The notes under the pieces were generated by a model, which saw only the letters and a program-made list of their open reading frames with translations, was not told the origin of the DNA and did no database searches. A program made the position numbers and the translations under genes. 25,000 bases of DNA from Isochrysis galbana (Eukaryota > Haptophyta > Isochrysidales > Isochrysidaceae). Positions 1-9,277 of this stretch are shown piece by piece (position 1 is the stretch's first letter; each line of letters begins with the position of its first letter). The DNA is taken from assembly GCA_018136815.1 (NCBI GenBank), contig JADDIW010000064.1, positions 1 through 25,000 of the forward strand, in the 5' to 3' direction.

Positions 1-335
1 CTCATCTACGCGTGACGGCTCTTTGCGCAATCCTCTCTCCATCTATCTAGGGAGCATGCGAAATTCTATGAATACGCGGATCCGATGTGTCGGGCATCGT
101 CGCCGCTCCCAGCCTTCGTCCTGCATGCTCATCGATGGCTCCTCCAGTCTCCAACCGCCTCTGTCTCTTTCACCAATTATATGTGCGTTGGCAGGTTTCC
201 GGTTTTTATATAAGGGATTGCGTGCTTTTGTGAACTCCTCAGGTATTAATGCGCGCGTTTAAAATAAAACTCGACTCTAGTACTCCTTAGGATCCTGATC
301 AAGATTGTAATTGCGCGCGGACCGGTCTACAAAAG

Positions 336-460
336 TACTCGTGCTCGCGAGGCGCACTCTTTACAATAAAACTCCTTGCGGTACTCGTGACCTCGTGAGG
401 CGCACTCTTTACAATAAAATTACATGGACTATGGTAGTGTAATCTTTACAATAAAACTAC
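336..460. repeat. Degenerate tandem repeat with CTTTACAATAAA core
   Basis: The 12-base core CTTTACAATAAA occurs at 359-370, 407-418 and 444-455. The first two copies lie in near-identical 48-base units that also share TACTCGTG and GAGGCGCACT. The third copy is shorter and more diverged. No gene is attached; the AATAAA in each copy resembles a polyadenylation signal but need not act as one. Confidence 0.7.
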
Positions 461-1062
461 CTAGACACTGTGTAGGTCCAGGGAAGAGTGCGATTCTAGG
501 TGGACTAGGACTCTTCCCCGAGCGAGCCATATGGAGTGGCGCGCCGTGCCGCAGAGCCAGCTGCCCTCGAGCAACACCCCCCGCTGGCTTCATGTGTTCA
601 GCGCGGGGCTGTTGTGTTGCTGCTGCACTTCCGCTGCTGCGCTTCCCATGTCCGCATAAGTGAATGAATCAGCTTGAGGATCTTGTATTGAATAGAACGG
701 GTGTGTGCGCGCGGGATTTGATGTGCGCGCGCGGGCTCCGCAGCTGTATGTGGCGTCGATGCCGCAGTTGGAGTGAAGGAGTGTGCGTGCAGTGCAGGTG
801 CTTGCTTATTTTTTCCGATAACATGGGTGGTGTGCCCCACCACTTGATCAATTTTGGCTCTCAACTTGCAATCCCACGCGAGCACGATCAACAGCCACCT
901 TGGCGGGCTACTGGCCGCCCAGCGCGCCCCGTTCACCGTGTCTTCACCTGCACCTGCAGTTCCTGCACTCTCACCTTCACCTGCACCTTCACTGAAGAAA
1001 AGACTTCGGACCAGCACCTTCCCAGTTGGAATTTTTTTTTATTTAAGCCCTAAGTAGAGCAC

Positions 1063-1175
1063 GAGGCACGAGGGGAGAAGCCGCAAAGCGGGAAGTGAAG
1101 GAAAGAGGGAAGCGGGCATGGCTGCTTCGATAGTCAGCTTCATAGCCGCGCGCGTGGTGAGAATGATAAAAGGTT
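1063..1175 (+). repeat. Dispersed repeat, copy 1 (related copy at 22617-22735)
   Basis: This copy shares an ordered set of blocks with 22617-22735: ACGAGGGG, AGCCGCAA followed by GC, AGGGAAGCGGGC followed by TGGCT, then a GCGCG/GAGAAT/TTAA or TAAA block and a T-rich tail. A shorter tail-only copy is near 22975-23010, and a looser match to the GCCGCAA part is near 6270-6300. Both main copies follow a T-rich or TTTATT stretch. No reading frame is conserved, so this is probably an old non-coding mobile element. Confidence 0.5.
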
Positions 1176-2123
1176 TCCTCCCCCCCCCCCCTTCCCTGCG
1201 GCGGGGGGCCATGGCGCGCGCCTGCGGCCCCTCTTCAGGTCCCCAGGTGGCCTGCAGGGGCTTGGGAGCACAGCTCAGGGGGCAGGTGAGGCTGGGGCAT
1301 GGCCCTGGCCCCTCCTGCCTCTCCCTCGCTAGCGGTCCGCGCCCCTGCAGGTCGATTGGAGCTGGCTGGGGGGTCATGATCAGGGGGGGCCTAGGGGGAG
1401 GGAGAGGATGGAGGGGCTTGTGAGAGGGGCATGGGCTGGCCACGACTGGCCAGGGCGCGGGCCAATCAGGCGTGCCTGTGGGGAGAGGGATGGGTCAGCA
1501 TGGCAGTGTGCTCCTGGCAGACCATCAAGCGTGCCAGGAGAGTGGGTGGTTCCTCCCCCATGGCAGGGGAGGAGTGGAGAGAGAGGGGGGCTCGTGCTCC
1601 CCCATAGGCGAACTAAGTATAGGTATAAACTTAGTTGTTTCGTTTCTATGACAAAGTGCATCTCTCATCAACTACACCACGCATGCATTCACGAAAATGA
1701 TTTCACAAGAAGCAAGGTTGGGGCTCAATATGGCGTGTTTTTGACATGGCAAGTGATTTCGTCCCCTCAAGTCTGTGTGATGCAAGGTGCTTGGTGAAAC
1801 GAACACAACTAACACTCGTCTCATTTTGGTCCAAAGAAGACACGCGCGAGCAAGGTAGGGCAAAAGATACATAGCAAAACGATGAACTGTCCGCATGACG
1901 GCTGATTGAAACCTGAGCGGCAGCATCGCCGCCGCAGTCAAATGCTCGTCGCTTCAAGCCTCGTGACGCCCGTCTTCAACGTGCACATGCAACAAAGGCA
2001 CCATGACTTCGCCGACGGCCAGCGCATGCTTCACACTAAGGTGTTATAGTTGTGTGTGCAGGCATCAAATTCCAGTGCCGACCCGCACTGGGTACAGCTA
2101 GTTTAAGAAATGTGCAAGCACTT

Positions 2124-3306
2124 TTAGAAAGTCGCATCGCCCTGATCAGCGCAATCCATCAAGACCTCGAGCGCATTATAGGCCAGCGGTTTTGGCAAAG
2201 CTACATCTGCGCCCCGATAACAGAGTGCGTCGCTGACGTTGCAGTCAGTGACGGCTTTCGACACGATAGCAAGCAAGGGTTTAGCACGCATGTCATGAAA
2301 TGGGTTCTCTGCCGCGCTGGGATCAAGACTGCTAGAAAGAAACGAGTGAAACTGGCTGTGGACGTCTTCCCCGTCCCCTTGTGCAGTGTCATACAATACC
2401 AAGTGCACCTGCCACATTCGGTGCGAAGTTGCCGTCAATGTATCGCTTTGCCATCTGCTGTGCGTACACGCTTATGCAGTCGGCTTGACGGGCCTGCGGG
2501 ATGGGCTCGGCTCACCGATCTCCCGGCCTTCTCCTCGGTGTCTACATATTCCATCGCCTCCGAAAGTAAGCTTACACAATGTGTACGAGAACCCGGTGCG
2601 AGGGACTGGACCATCCCCGCATGCTCATGACTAGTAACCGCGTCATGATCAATGATGAGAACATGAAGTGAGGGACGTCTGGCCTCCTTTCCTGTGGAAC
2701 GCAAGCTGGATAACCGCTGCGACTGTTCCGAATTTGTGCACAGGATGACATCAATCAGCTTGTTGCGGAAGATCCGCGCGCGCGTGCTGATGCTGGCAAT
2801 ATGTGGAAGCATCAGACTGAAAGCACGCGATTCCGCAGCAATGAGCTCTCGCTTCGAATAGCGGCTGGTGAAATGCTCGCGGACGTCAGACATCTTTATG
2901 TCCCCGTCGTGGAATACTTTGCAGCCTAGACAGAAGCTCGTGGTGAGAGCGGCATGCCAGTGCATCTGGTCAATGACGATGAGGAGCTGAATGGGTAGCG
3001 AGGGCAGGAAAGGAAGTGTGTGAGTGAAGATGAGGATGGGGTAGCAGCGCTCCGATGGGCGGAGCTGGGGTTGGGGTGAGGTGCGGTCGGGCAAGTTGTT
3101 CTCCGCCCTAAGCTCAGCGCTCGGTGGAAGGAGTGCAGCGTGAGGGGGCTTCTCACCTGTGCGAACATGACGGAGGCACTCATCATGTACGGGTCGAGGC
3201 GGAGGGCAATGCGGGCTCGTTCGGTGAAGATTGCGACATCGGCGGGCTCGGCGGTGGGGTCGAGCTCATGGACTGCTAGGCCGATTGCCCTGGAGAGCGC
3301 GTGCAT
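2124..3306 (-). CDS. Cyclin-box / response-regulator receiver fusion, three exons
   Basis: Proposed exons on the minus strand are 3306-3157, 2986-2516 and 2408-2124. Introns of 170 and 107 bases are both phase 0, with CAG|GTGAGA...TTCAG and TCG|GTGAGC...GGCAG borders. The product is 301 residues. Residues about 23-112 read as a cyclin box: helix with MMSASVMFAQ, then HWHAALTTSFCLGCKVFHDG and YSKRELIAAESRAF, like the Pho80/cyclin-Y pattern of a lysine-aspartate helix followed by an elnrlE-type helix. Residues about 158-296 read as a receiver domain: VLIIDHD (acidic D163 and D165), VHLVLYD (phospho-acceptor D214), LLAIVS (S257) and ALPKPL (K280). The second intron falls just before the D214 strand, and splicing it restores a continuous receiver fold. 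Cyclins activate CDKs; receivers are phosphorylated by histidine kinases. The 5' end is uncertain: the exon stays open to an acceptor at 3330-3329 behind a polypyrimidine tract, so another exon may precede it. Confidence 0.72.
2409..2515 (-). other. Intron inside the receiver domain
   Basis: This 107-base GT...AG intron starts GTGAGCC and ends GTGGCAG. Reading through gives a stop, whereas removing it joins EEKAGRS directly to VHLVLYD in phase 0. That is the normal alpha2-to-beta3 transition of a receiver domain. Confidence 0.75.
2987..3156 (-). other. Intron inside the cyclin box
   Basis: This 170-base intron has the donor CAG|GTGAGA and the acceptor CCCATTCAG. Its sense strand carries a long CT-rich stretch before the acceptor. 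Removing it joins SVMFAQ to LLIVIDQMHW in phase 0. Confidence 0.72.
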
Positions 3307-3776
3307 CGCACGCAACCAGGGGGGCACACTTCGGGCGGCCGGTGGGGGAGGGGGGAGGGGGAAGGGGAGAGAGAAGGGAGATGATGAGAGGTTGGGGAAG
3401 AGGGAGGGGAGGATGTGGAAGCGCCCCTTTATTAGAGGAAGAGGCGCCTTTCCCTTCTCTTCTTCCTGTCATCCCTCGCCCCCCCCCCCCCCCCCCCCCC
3501 CGTCTCGGAGTTCCCCCGCTTCTTGCGACGCCATCCTCGGAAAGTACGTGGAAGAAGCCCAGAAACCCGATCTCTTAACGGAATCCCGAGCTCTTTTCGA
3601 CGCCGAAGGTTCTCGGCGTTGGTCTGCACGTAAAGCCAGGTCATCATCTCGGTCATCTTGACTAAGCCCGTCCACCAGGGCGGACCGTTGAGATGGATTC
3701 AGATTGACAATCTCCTGCCATCTTGGCAGCTCGGGCACCTCGACCGACCAGCACAGACTGGAGATCCAAAATCTCA
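3157..3776 (-). other. Uncertain 5' part of the cyclin-receiver gene
   Basis: Upstream of the ATG at 3306 the frame stays open to an AG at 3330-3329. This is preceded on the sense strand by about 90 bases of almost pure pyrimidine and a 21-base homopolymer (plus-strand C run, 3480-3501), a plausible intron. Minus-strand frames open over about 3548-3776 contain coding-looking text such as VEVPELPRWQEIVNLNPS, or in another frame MTEMMTWLYVQTNAENLRR starting at an ATG at 3656. A donor CCAC|GTACTT at 3548/3547 would fit the first frame in phase, but that frame has no ATG. I cannot choose between a start at 3306 and an upstream exon. Confidence 0.35.
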
Positions 3777-4758
3777 AGGCTGGTCACGAATCTCCAGCCT
3801 TGGGGAGCCGGCCAGGAGGAACTGTATTTCCACCTTTCACCTTGGCTCCTTGCGAACGTAAGAATTTGCTTTGGTAACCCACTGAGCTCTGCCTAAATTC
3901 CCGCGGCGCCCGCTGCGGTCCGCAACGCCCTTTGGCCGCAGTTCCGGCACCCTTTCATCTCCCAATCTCAAGAAGCTTTCAAAACTTCTCAGCTGAGTCG
4001 CGATGTTCCCATTACTTAAAACACCTCGAGCACATCTCGTCATCTCGTCGCCTCCTCTCTCACCTACTCTCACGCTTGGTGCCCTGCCCCCCCCGGCCGC
4101 CCCGTCCACAAGCCAGATGGGACGTAATCAGCGTCGTTAAATCTGGGTTGAAGACGGTTGGAAGCAGCGTTCGGAGTTCAGGAAATAGCATACGCGTCTA
4201 CGTTTGTTCATGTTTACACAAGTATGTAAACAGCAGCTGTATATACATAGACAAGTGGGATGTGTTTGTGTACCAGACTTAGTTTCTTCGATGGAGCACG
4301 CGCCGACGGCTCCCCTCACCCTCTCCCTCTCCCAGCCCCAGCCCCCCGCAGCCACGACGCCCCAACGGGGCCGACCCAATAGGGCGGTCTAAAAGGGCTT
4401 TTTAAGCGCTAATATGGGACGAGGGTCGACATTTTTGACCGTGAGCGAGAAGCCCCAGAGAAAGCTGGTCAGGGGGTCTTCCGGCCTTTTCAGAATACTC
4501 GTCCGAAAAGACGGTACGAAGTCTTGCCAGAAGGCAAGGGGGGCCTCCGGGCCTCATGACCCCGCCCTACTTATAAAATTAGGTTCATGAGAGTTCTTGC
4601 GTTCTTGCCGAGGAGCCTCATGCTGGACAGCTAAGAATAAGAACCAAGAAGTCTTCAACTTCAAAAGTCTTGCGTTGCTGCGGTGTCAACGAGTCAGGCG
4701 AGAAGCGCTCAATCACCATCACCCACAGCATGGAAAAGCCAAGTTGTTCCGTCATACC

Positions 4759-4817
4759 GTCATATGACACTTGCCATGGAACTGAGTATGATATCATACA
4801 TCTAATATCATATGATA
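4759..4817. repeat. Cluster of three perfect AT-rich palindromes
   Basis: Three perfect palindromes lie within 59 bases: GTCATATGAC at 4759-4768, GTATGATATCATAC at 4786-4799 and TATCATATGATA at 4806-4817. The last two share the ATATCAT core. No gene start is near, so the cluster may be protein-binding sites or the end of a small mobile element. Confidence 0.7.
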
Positions 4818-5389
4818 CTCACTCCAAACATCTACACTTATAAACCCGCCATTATGATAAAAATCTGCTTACACAGCAGCACAGCAGCACCCCTGGATGG
4901 AGCGTCTCCACATGGCGCCGCCCCCACTCCACGGCGGTGTGACACTCGTCATCGCCGTCGTCGCCGCCGCCATCGTTGCTGCACATCAGGTTGGCGGCCA
5001 TTAGGTGTCGTTCCGTCAAATGTGGGACATGAGTCGAATTGAGCGATCGAATGTCCACAGTTGTACACAGCGTTATTTTAAAATTTAATGTAGACTGGGG
5101 TATGGTGGTGGCACACACGCGAAAGTGCTACCTATCTGATGTGCGACGAGCTGCACACGATGATGGGTTGTGGGTGCGAGACTCGCCATGATGCCGAGGT
5201 CCGAGGTGCTTTATTATTGCCCCATGCCATACTGTATCGGCCACGGCGGCGGCGGCGCCGGAGTATCCAGCACCTCGATTGAGGAAGTTCTAAAGAATGA
5301 ATTACAGTTTGTGGGCCAGTCGGCATCCGCACAGCGATTGCAATCACCGCCTGTAATTCTGTAATCTGTAGTAGGTATTTGAATTTGAT

Positions 5390-5402
5390 CCCTAACCCTA
5401 AC
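5390..5402 (+). repeat. Two interstitial telomere-like units
   Basis: CCCTAACCCTAAC is just over two copies of the CCCTAA (TTAGGG) telomere unit. Two units are too few to claim a former chromosome end. Confidence 0.5.
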
Positions 5403-5761
5403 ACTTCCTTGAGCCCCATCCTGTTGCCCATATGCATATGTAGGGGGTCTTACAACCCCCCCCCCCAATAAGAAAATTACGCAACTGGGAATATGGGCCC
5501 TGCACTGAGCGGCTGGCCGATGCTGCACGCAGACGCAGGTGAAGGCGTGGGTGAAGATGTCCCCGCACCGCCGGCTAGCTGCTGCAGCGGCAACGGCGCA
5601 GCGCACGAGCGCGAGCCAGCAAGTTGGCGCAGGCAGGCTGTGTGTCCGATATTCACGTCTTTCCTTTATCCTTCACACCCAACTGATAATAGTCTGAGAG
5701 CTCTCCCTTGTGTTTTCTGAAGGAAAGCCTCGGCAAGCCACCGACCGCGACGGCCGCCACC

Positions 5762-5803
5762 ATGAGTGTCGTTTCTCACGATAACGAAAATCATAAAACT
5801 CCC
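5762..5803 (+). CDS. Possible first coding exon (14 codons)
   Basis: The ATG lies in a near-ideal animal-type start context, GCCGCCACCATGA. It opens 14 codons reading MSVVSHDNENHKTP and ends at a strong donor, CCC|GTGAGT at 5804. No following exon could be recognised before 6300, where frames are low-complexity proline and serine rich. It could be the start of a small spliced gene or chance. Confidence 0.2.
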
Positions 5804-6513
5804 GTGAGTAGCTGGCTAGCTGCCCCACCTGCCAGTCTGCCACAGTGAGGCCTTCCTTGCCGCTTGGGCCCAATGCGGGGACATTGAGTGATGTGAGGCA
5901 TCGCGCGCGGCTGCCGCCGCGGGCAGGCACAACGGGCAGGGCAGCGGAGAGCGGGCTCGCTCGCTCGCTCAGTGCCGCTCAGTGCTCCGTGAAGCCCGAG
6001 GGTGTGCCCACGCCGTCCGTCCCGTCCCGCGTGCTCCCTCTGTCCCCCATCGCTCACTCTCCACGCCCCATGTGGGCCAAACTTCTCATGCCATGTCTCA
6101 TCTCTCACTCACAGCCAGTCACACCACAGCCACAGCTCCATCAAGCCCACCACATGCCCACCTCTATGGTCATGCTCGATCCGTCAATGTGGGGTGTGGG
6201 CAGCAACCGCAAGTAAAAGCAAGCACAAATCTGAGCGGTCGCGGCATCTCACGTAGGCAGCGCGCGAGGAGAGTTGCCGCAAGGCGGTGAGAGGGAGAGA
6301 AGAGAGAGGGTGCGTGTGGCTCCATCACGCACCCCACGGCCGCATTTTTCGGGTCCAAGTTTACGTCACATTCACTTAGTCCTAGCCATTCGCGTGCACA
6401 CATCCAACAATTGTTTCCGCTCGAAACTTTGCGTGGCCAATGACTCTGAATGTACCCACACAAGACGCATTAGATCAAATTGTGCGGGGAGGAAGAGGGA
6501 CATAGGCTCCGGG

Positions 6514-7314
6514 CTACTTTGCCCCCCATCGCCGACGTATCACCAATGATATATTCCTACGCGGGGCCTCCAGCATCCGCATGCTTATGGGGAAGCAAGC
6601 AGTGGCGACCCAAATCGCGCCTCTCTCACTCTGTGCATCAATCATCTCGATGACTGCGCGGTTACGATTGGTCAAGCTGGTCCGAATCCTCCGCCCGGTG
6701 TTCACGAGTGCAATGAGTCCAACTTCGGCGTCGATGGCAGGCCCATTCTTCGGGCCGAAGGGCACATGGACGTTAGTTGAAATCTGCCCGCCACCGAATT
6801 CCGTCGCAGCAGTCAAACGAAGCACGCTCTCTTGGACTAAAAAGACGGATCGAACCTCGACAGCGCCAATCGACCGCTCTAACTCGATCTCAGTTATGGA
6901 TGGACCGTCGCATATGAGCGCAGGTGGACCACCAGGAATGAAAGGCGTGGCTGCAGTAACCTTTGCTCCAAGCTCCTTGAGGCTCGTACGCAGCCTGTAG
7001 GCGGTCTGGCGAAGTCGGAAGCGATGCGCGACATCGTAAGCGAGCTCAAGCCCCTCGCTGGCCGTTGGAAGTGTGCCACTCAGCCGAATCTCAGATAGCA
7101 TCGCCTGGTCAGCCTCGGAATTATACTTTGCGGAGAAAATTGCTGTCTGCCCAGCCAGGCTGATTGCCTCTCCCCAAGTAGCGTCGAGTGAGCGTGCGGG
7201 GCGCGGGGCGAGGAGATTGCCCGAGTCCACCTCATATCCGCGCAGGGTGAGCAGCCGGCCCGTGCAACAGCGCAGGCAGAGCAGGAAAGAGAGGAGAAGC
7301 ACTACCCGTCGCAT
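6514..7314 (-). CDS. Secreted protein of unknown family
   Basis: This single-exon frame of 266 residues starts at the ATG at 7314-7312. The frame stays open a further eight codons upstream but without another ATG. The N-terminus is MRRVVLLLSFLLCLRCCTG, a short basic stretch then a leucine-rich hydrophobic core, which is a typical signal peptide with likely cleavage after about residue 19. The rest has no other membrane segment. Blocks such as GLELAYDVAHRFRLRQTAYR look helical, and IEMIDAQSERGAIWVA and ISTNVHVPFGPKNGPAIDAE suggest a beta-rich half. I do not recognise the family. Upstream, at about 7350-7425, lie short repeats of TAGAGATTAGAG type and the palindrome CTACTCTAGAGTAG. Length, signal peptide and balanced composition support a real gene. 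Confidence 0.65.
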   Translation of the reverse strand: MRRVVLLLSFLLCLRCCTGRLLTLRGYEVDSGNLLAPRPARSLDATWGEAISLAGQTAIFSAKYNSEADQAMLSEIRLSGTLPTASEGLELAYDVAHRFRLRQTAYRLRTSLKELGAKVTAATPFIPGGPPALICDGPSITEIELERSIGAVEVRSVFLVQESVLRLTAATEFGGGQISTNVHVPFGPKNGPAIDAEVGLIALVNTGRRIRTSLTNRNRAVIEMIDAQSERGAIWVATACFPISMRMLEAPRRNISLVIRRRWGAK

Positions 7315-7560
7315 CGTTCGCGGCAACTCCCTATCCAAGTGATGATCATGTTCCCTACTCTAGAGTAGAGTTGTTTTCTTCTCACTAGAGTAGCGGTCTA
7401 CTCTAATCTCTAATCTCTAATCGGATGCAGGTTGGCCGGTGGTAGCGGGCAGTGGCGATGCGCGTTGGATATGGGTCTGGGTCGGGGTGTGTGGAGGGGT
7501 GGGGTGTGGGGGGGTGGGTTGCCGGCCGTAGTCTAGGACCCCCCCCCGGTATGGTAGTGC

Positions 7561-7623
7561 CATCACCCCTTACTCCGGTCCGACTCCGCTACTCATCACC
7601 CCTTACTCCGGTCCGACTCCGCT
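7561..7623 (+). repeat. Two 33-base tandem repeats
   Basis: The unit starting CATCACCCCTTACTCCGGTC occurs at 7561 and again at 7594 with no differences over about 30 bases. Its function is unknown. Confidence 0.85.
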
Positions 7624-7624
7624 A

Positions 7625-7664
7625 ATATTTGTATTTGTATTTGGGGGCTGTATTTCCCATCTAG
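7625..7664 (+). mobile_element. Truncated end of the TATTTG/CCCATCTAGG repeat family
   Basis: Repeated TATTTG hexamers run into GTATTTCCCATCTAGG, ending at 7664. That is the same 16-base terminal sequence found at the right end of the complete element at 14314-14496. No matching left end is seen, so this copy is truncated. Confidence 0.6.
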
Positions 7665-7866
7665 GGTCACGAGGAACGCCTGCCCCATGACGGTAGACCT
7701 GATGGCATACTGCGTGCATACTGCACGCACTACTCGCAAACGTTCGTTGGGCCTATGTACTCTTAGAGTCTTAGAGTGGGGTACGCGGGTACGCCCACCC
7801 TCCACCCGCGGTACGGGTTACGGTCGTTCTACGCATGGCATTCTATACAACAAAACGAGAACAAAC

Positions 7867-7983
7867 AGGGTGAGGGAGAAAAGGGGAGGAGGGGGAGGGA
7901 AGAGAGAAGAAAGAGAGGGAGAGGGAGAGAGCGAGAGGGAGGAGGGAGAGAAGGCAAAGGGGGGGAGGAAGAGGGGGGGGGAT
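7867..7983 (+). promoter_or_regulatory. Purine tract upstream of the aminotransferase gene
   Basis: About 115 bases are nearly all A or G on the sense strand, with only a few C or T, ending roughly 75 bases before the ATG at 8057. Such tracts can adopt triplex structures or bind GAGA-type factors. Any role in expression here is inference. Confidence 0.4.
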
Positions 7984-8056
7984 CGCGGTGGCGGGCGTGG
8001 AGCTTCCATCGTGAGGTCACACCCGCTCGGACTCGCACGCCTCTCTCCGCCGGTGG

Positions 8057-9277
8057 ATGAAGAGGATGCTCAGCCGCATGGCGGCTCAGGCAAGCCGGCG
8101 CGTGCGTGAGACGGACACGCCATGTATCGTTCAGATGCAGGAGATGCTGCGGGGCAAGGAAGGCGTCCTCTCGCTGGCGCAGGGGATTGTTCACTGGCAG
8201 CCACCGCCCACCGCGCTCGATGCAGCGCGGATCGCCGCCGAAGACCCCACTACGTGCCTCTACTGCGCCGATGATGGGCTGCCGGAGCTGCGCTCGGCGC
8301 TCAAGGATAAGCTCAGGCATGAGAACGGCCTCGTCGCATCCGAGGTGATGGTGACGGCTGGGGCCAACCAGGGTTACACGAACGCGGTGCTCGCACTCCT
8401 CGATGCTGGCGATGCGGCTCTCCTCTTTCGACCCTATTACTTTAATCATCTAATGGCGCTGCAGATGACGGGCTCGGCCCGCGAGCTCGTCTTGCCAGAT
8501 TCGACACCTGAGCTCCAGCCCGACGTTGCTGCACTCGAGCACGAGATGGAGGCACGGGCTGCCGCCGGCAGGCCGCCCATCAAGCTTGTCACGCTCGTCA
8601 ACCCCGGAAATCCAACAGGCGTGATGGTGCCACGTCAGACGCTGGAGCGCATCTCCGCGTTATGCGAGAAGTATGGGTCGTGGCTGCTCGTTGACAACAC
8701 ATACGAGTATTTCGAGTACAAGGGCGAGCCTCGTCATGAGTGCATCGAGGGGGAACACGTGCTGAATCTGTTCTCCTTCTCCAAAGCTTTTGGTATGATG
8801 GGATGGCGTGTCGGTTACCTCGCCTTCCCACCCCGGCTTTTGCCTCAACTTTTCAAGGTGCAGGACACGGTGGTCATCTGCGCTGCCGTCGCCTCACAGC
8901 GGGTCGCCCTGGGCGCGCTCGAGGCTGGGCGTGACTGGGTCAATCATAGGGTAGCGTCATTGGACGAGCAGAAGGCTCTCGTGCTCGATGCCCTCGCACC
9001 CTTGGGAGCCGGTTCGGTTCAAGGGGGCTCGGGGGCAATCTACCTGGTGGTGCGACTACCTGATGGCGCCGCTGATGATGTTGCCGTGGTGCGATGGCTA
9101 TGCGATGTGCACCGAGTAGCACTGATTCCTGGGTCGGCGTGCGGCTACCCGGGACACGTGCGAGTCTGCTATGCCAACCTCCCACTTGAAAAGACGAAAG
9201 AGGCTGCAGCTAGGCTCAAAAGGGGGTTCGAGGAGCTAGTGGCTGATCCCAGCGCTCCGGCGCGGTATCGTACATGA
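8057..9277 (+). CDS. Class I/II aminotransferase, ISS1/VAS1-like
   Basis: This intronless 406-residue protein is a fold-type I PLP aminotransferase with every expected landmark: DDGLPELRSAL near residue 72, VTAGANQGYTNAV at 99-111, VNPGNPTG at 181-188 (cofactor and substrate asparagines), VDNTYEYF at 212-219 (D213 and Y216 contact PLP), FSFSKAFGMMGWRVGY at 239-254 (K243 forms the Schiff base, R251 binds phosphate) and PGHVRVCYAN at 365-374 (R369 binds the substrate carboxylate). The overall pattern, including the MMGWRxGY block and GGxGAIYL, resembles the plant ISS1/VAS1 group, which uses methionine and aromatic amino acids to transaminate phenylpyruvate or indole-3-pyruvate. Substrate is inferred. 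The start is the first ATG; in-frame ATGs follow at codons 4 and 8, and the basic N-terminus could be a weak organelle-targeting signal. Confidence 0.93.
   Translation: MKRMLSRMAAQASRRVRETDTPCIVQMQEMLRGKEGVLSLAQGIVHWQPPPTALDAARIAAEDPTTCLYCADDGLPELRSALKDKLRHENGLVASEVMVTAGANQGYTNAVLALLDAGDAALLFRPYYFNHLMALQMTGSARELVLPDSTPELQPDVAALEHEMEARAAAGRPPIKLVTLVNPGNPTGVMVPRQTLERISALCEKYGSWLLVDNTYEYFEYKGEPRHECIEGEHVLNLFSFSKAFGMMGWRVGYLAFPPRLLPQLFKVQDTVVICAAVASQRVALGALEAGRDWVNHRVASLDEQKALVLDALAPLGAGSVQGGSGAIYLVVRLPDGAADDVAVVRWLCDVHRVALIPGSACGYPGHVRVCYANLPLEKTKEAAARLKRGFEELVADPSAPARYRT

Larger units (their letters stand above)
1..2123. other. Gene-poor repeat-rich flank
   Basis: I see no convincing gene here. 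Open frames are short and lack recognisable motifs. The stretch holds degenerate tandem repeats near 336-460, a CCTGCA/CTTCAC-rich patch near 944-1000, a run of Cs near 1180-1191, a dispersed repeat at 1063-1175, and a G-rich patch from about 1370 to 1590. The cyclin-receiver gene ends at 2124 on the minus strand, so the 3' end of its transcript probably lies within the last few hundred bases. Confidence 0.6.
3778..6513. other. Long mostly non-coding stretch
   Basis: I find no gene I can defend. It contains a cluster of AT-rich palindromes (4759-4817), two telomere-like CCCTAA units (5390-5402), a C run (5457-5466), a possible short first exon at 5762-5803, and a weak match to a dispersed repeat near 6270-6300. 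The stretch 4380-4800 looks different in composition and may be an old mobile element, but I found no terminal repeats. Confidence 0.5.
7315..8056. promoter_or_regulatory. Divergent intergenic region with repeats
   Basis: This lies between the secreted-protein gene (minus) and the aminotransferase gene (plus), so both promoters should be here. It holds the palindrome CTACTCTAGAGTAG near 7352, a G-rich tract near 7485-7520 able to form a G-quadruplex, two 33-base direct repeats, a truncated MITE-like end and a long purine tract. A weak TATA-like CTATAC is near 7842-7847. No consensus promoter stands out. Confidence 0.45.

Noticed and set aside
598..1057. Several overlapping frames on both strands over 598-1057
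   Set aside because: They arise from CCTGCA/CTTCAC-type low-complexity sequence and GC-rich DNA, have no conserved motif and contradict each other.
2052..2630. 192-codon plus-strand frame over the end of the cyclin-receiver gene
   Set aside because: It is the antisense shadow of the receiver exons, which carry clear conserved motifs on the minus strand.
5390..5402. Former telomere or chromosome fusion point (CCCTAA units)
   Set aside because: Only two units are present, with ordinary sequence on both sides.
5845..6216. 123-codon plus frame rich in Pro, Ser and His as the second exon of the 5762 start
   Set aside because: It is low-complexity, has no motif, and no acceptor gives a convincing in-phase join.
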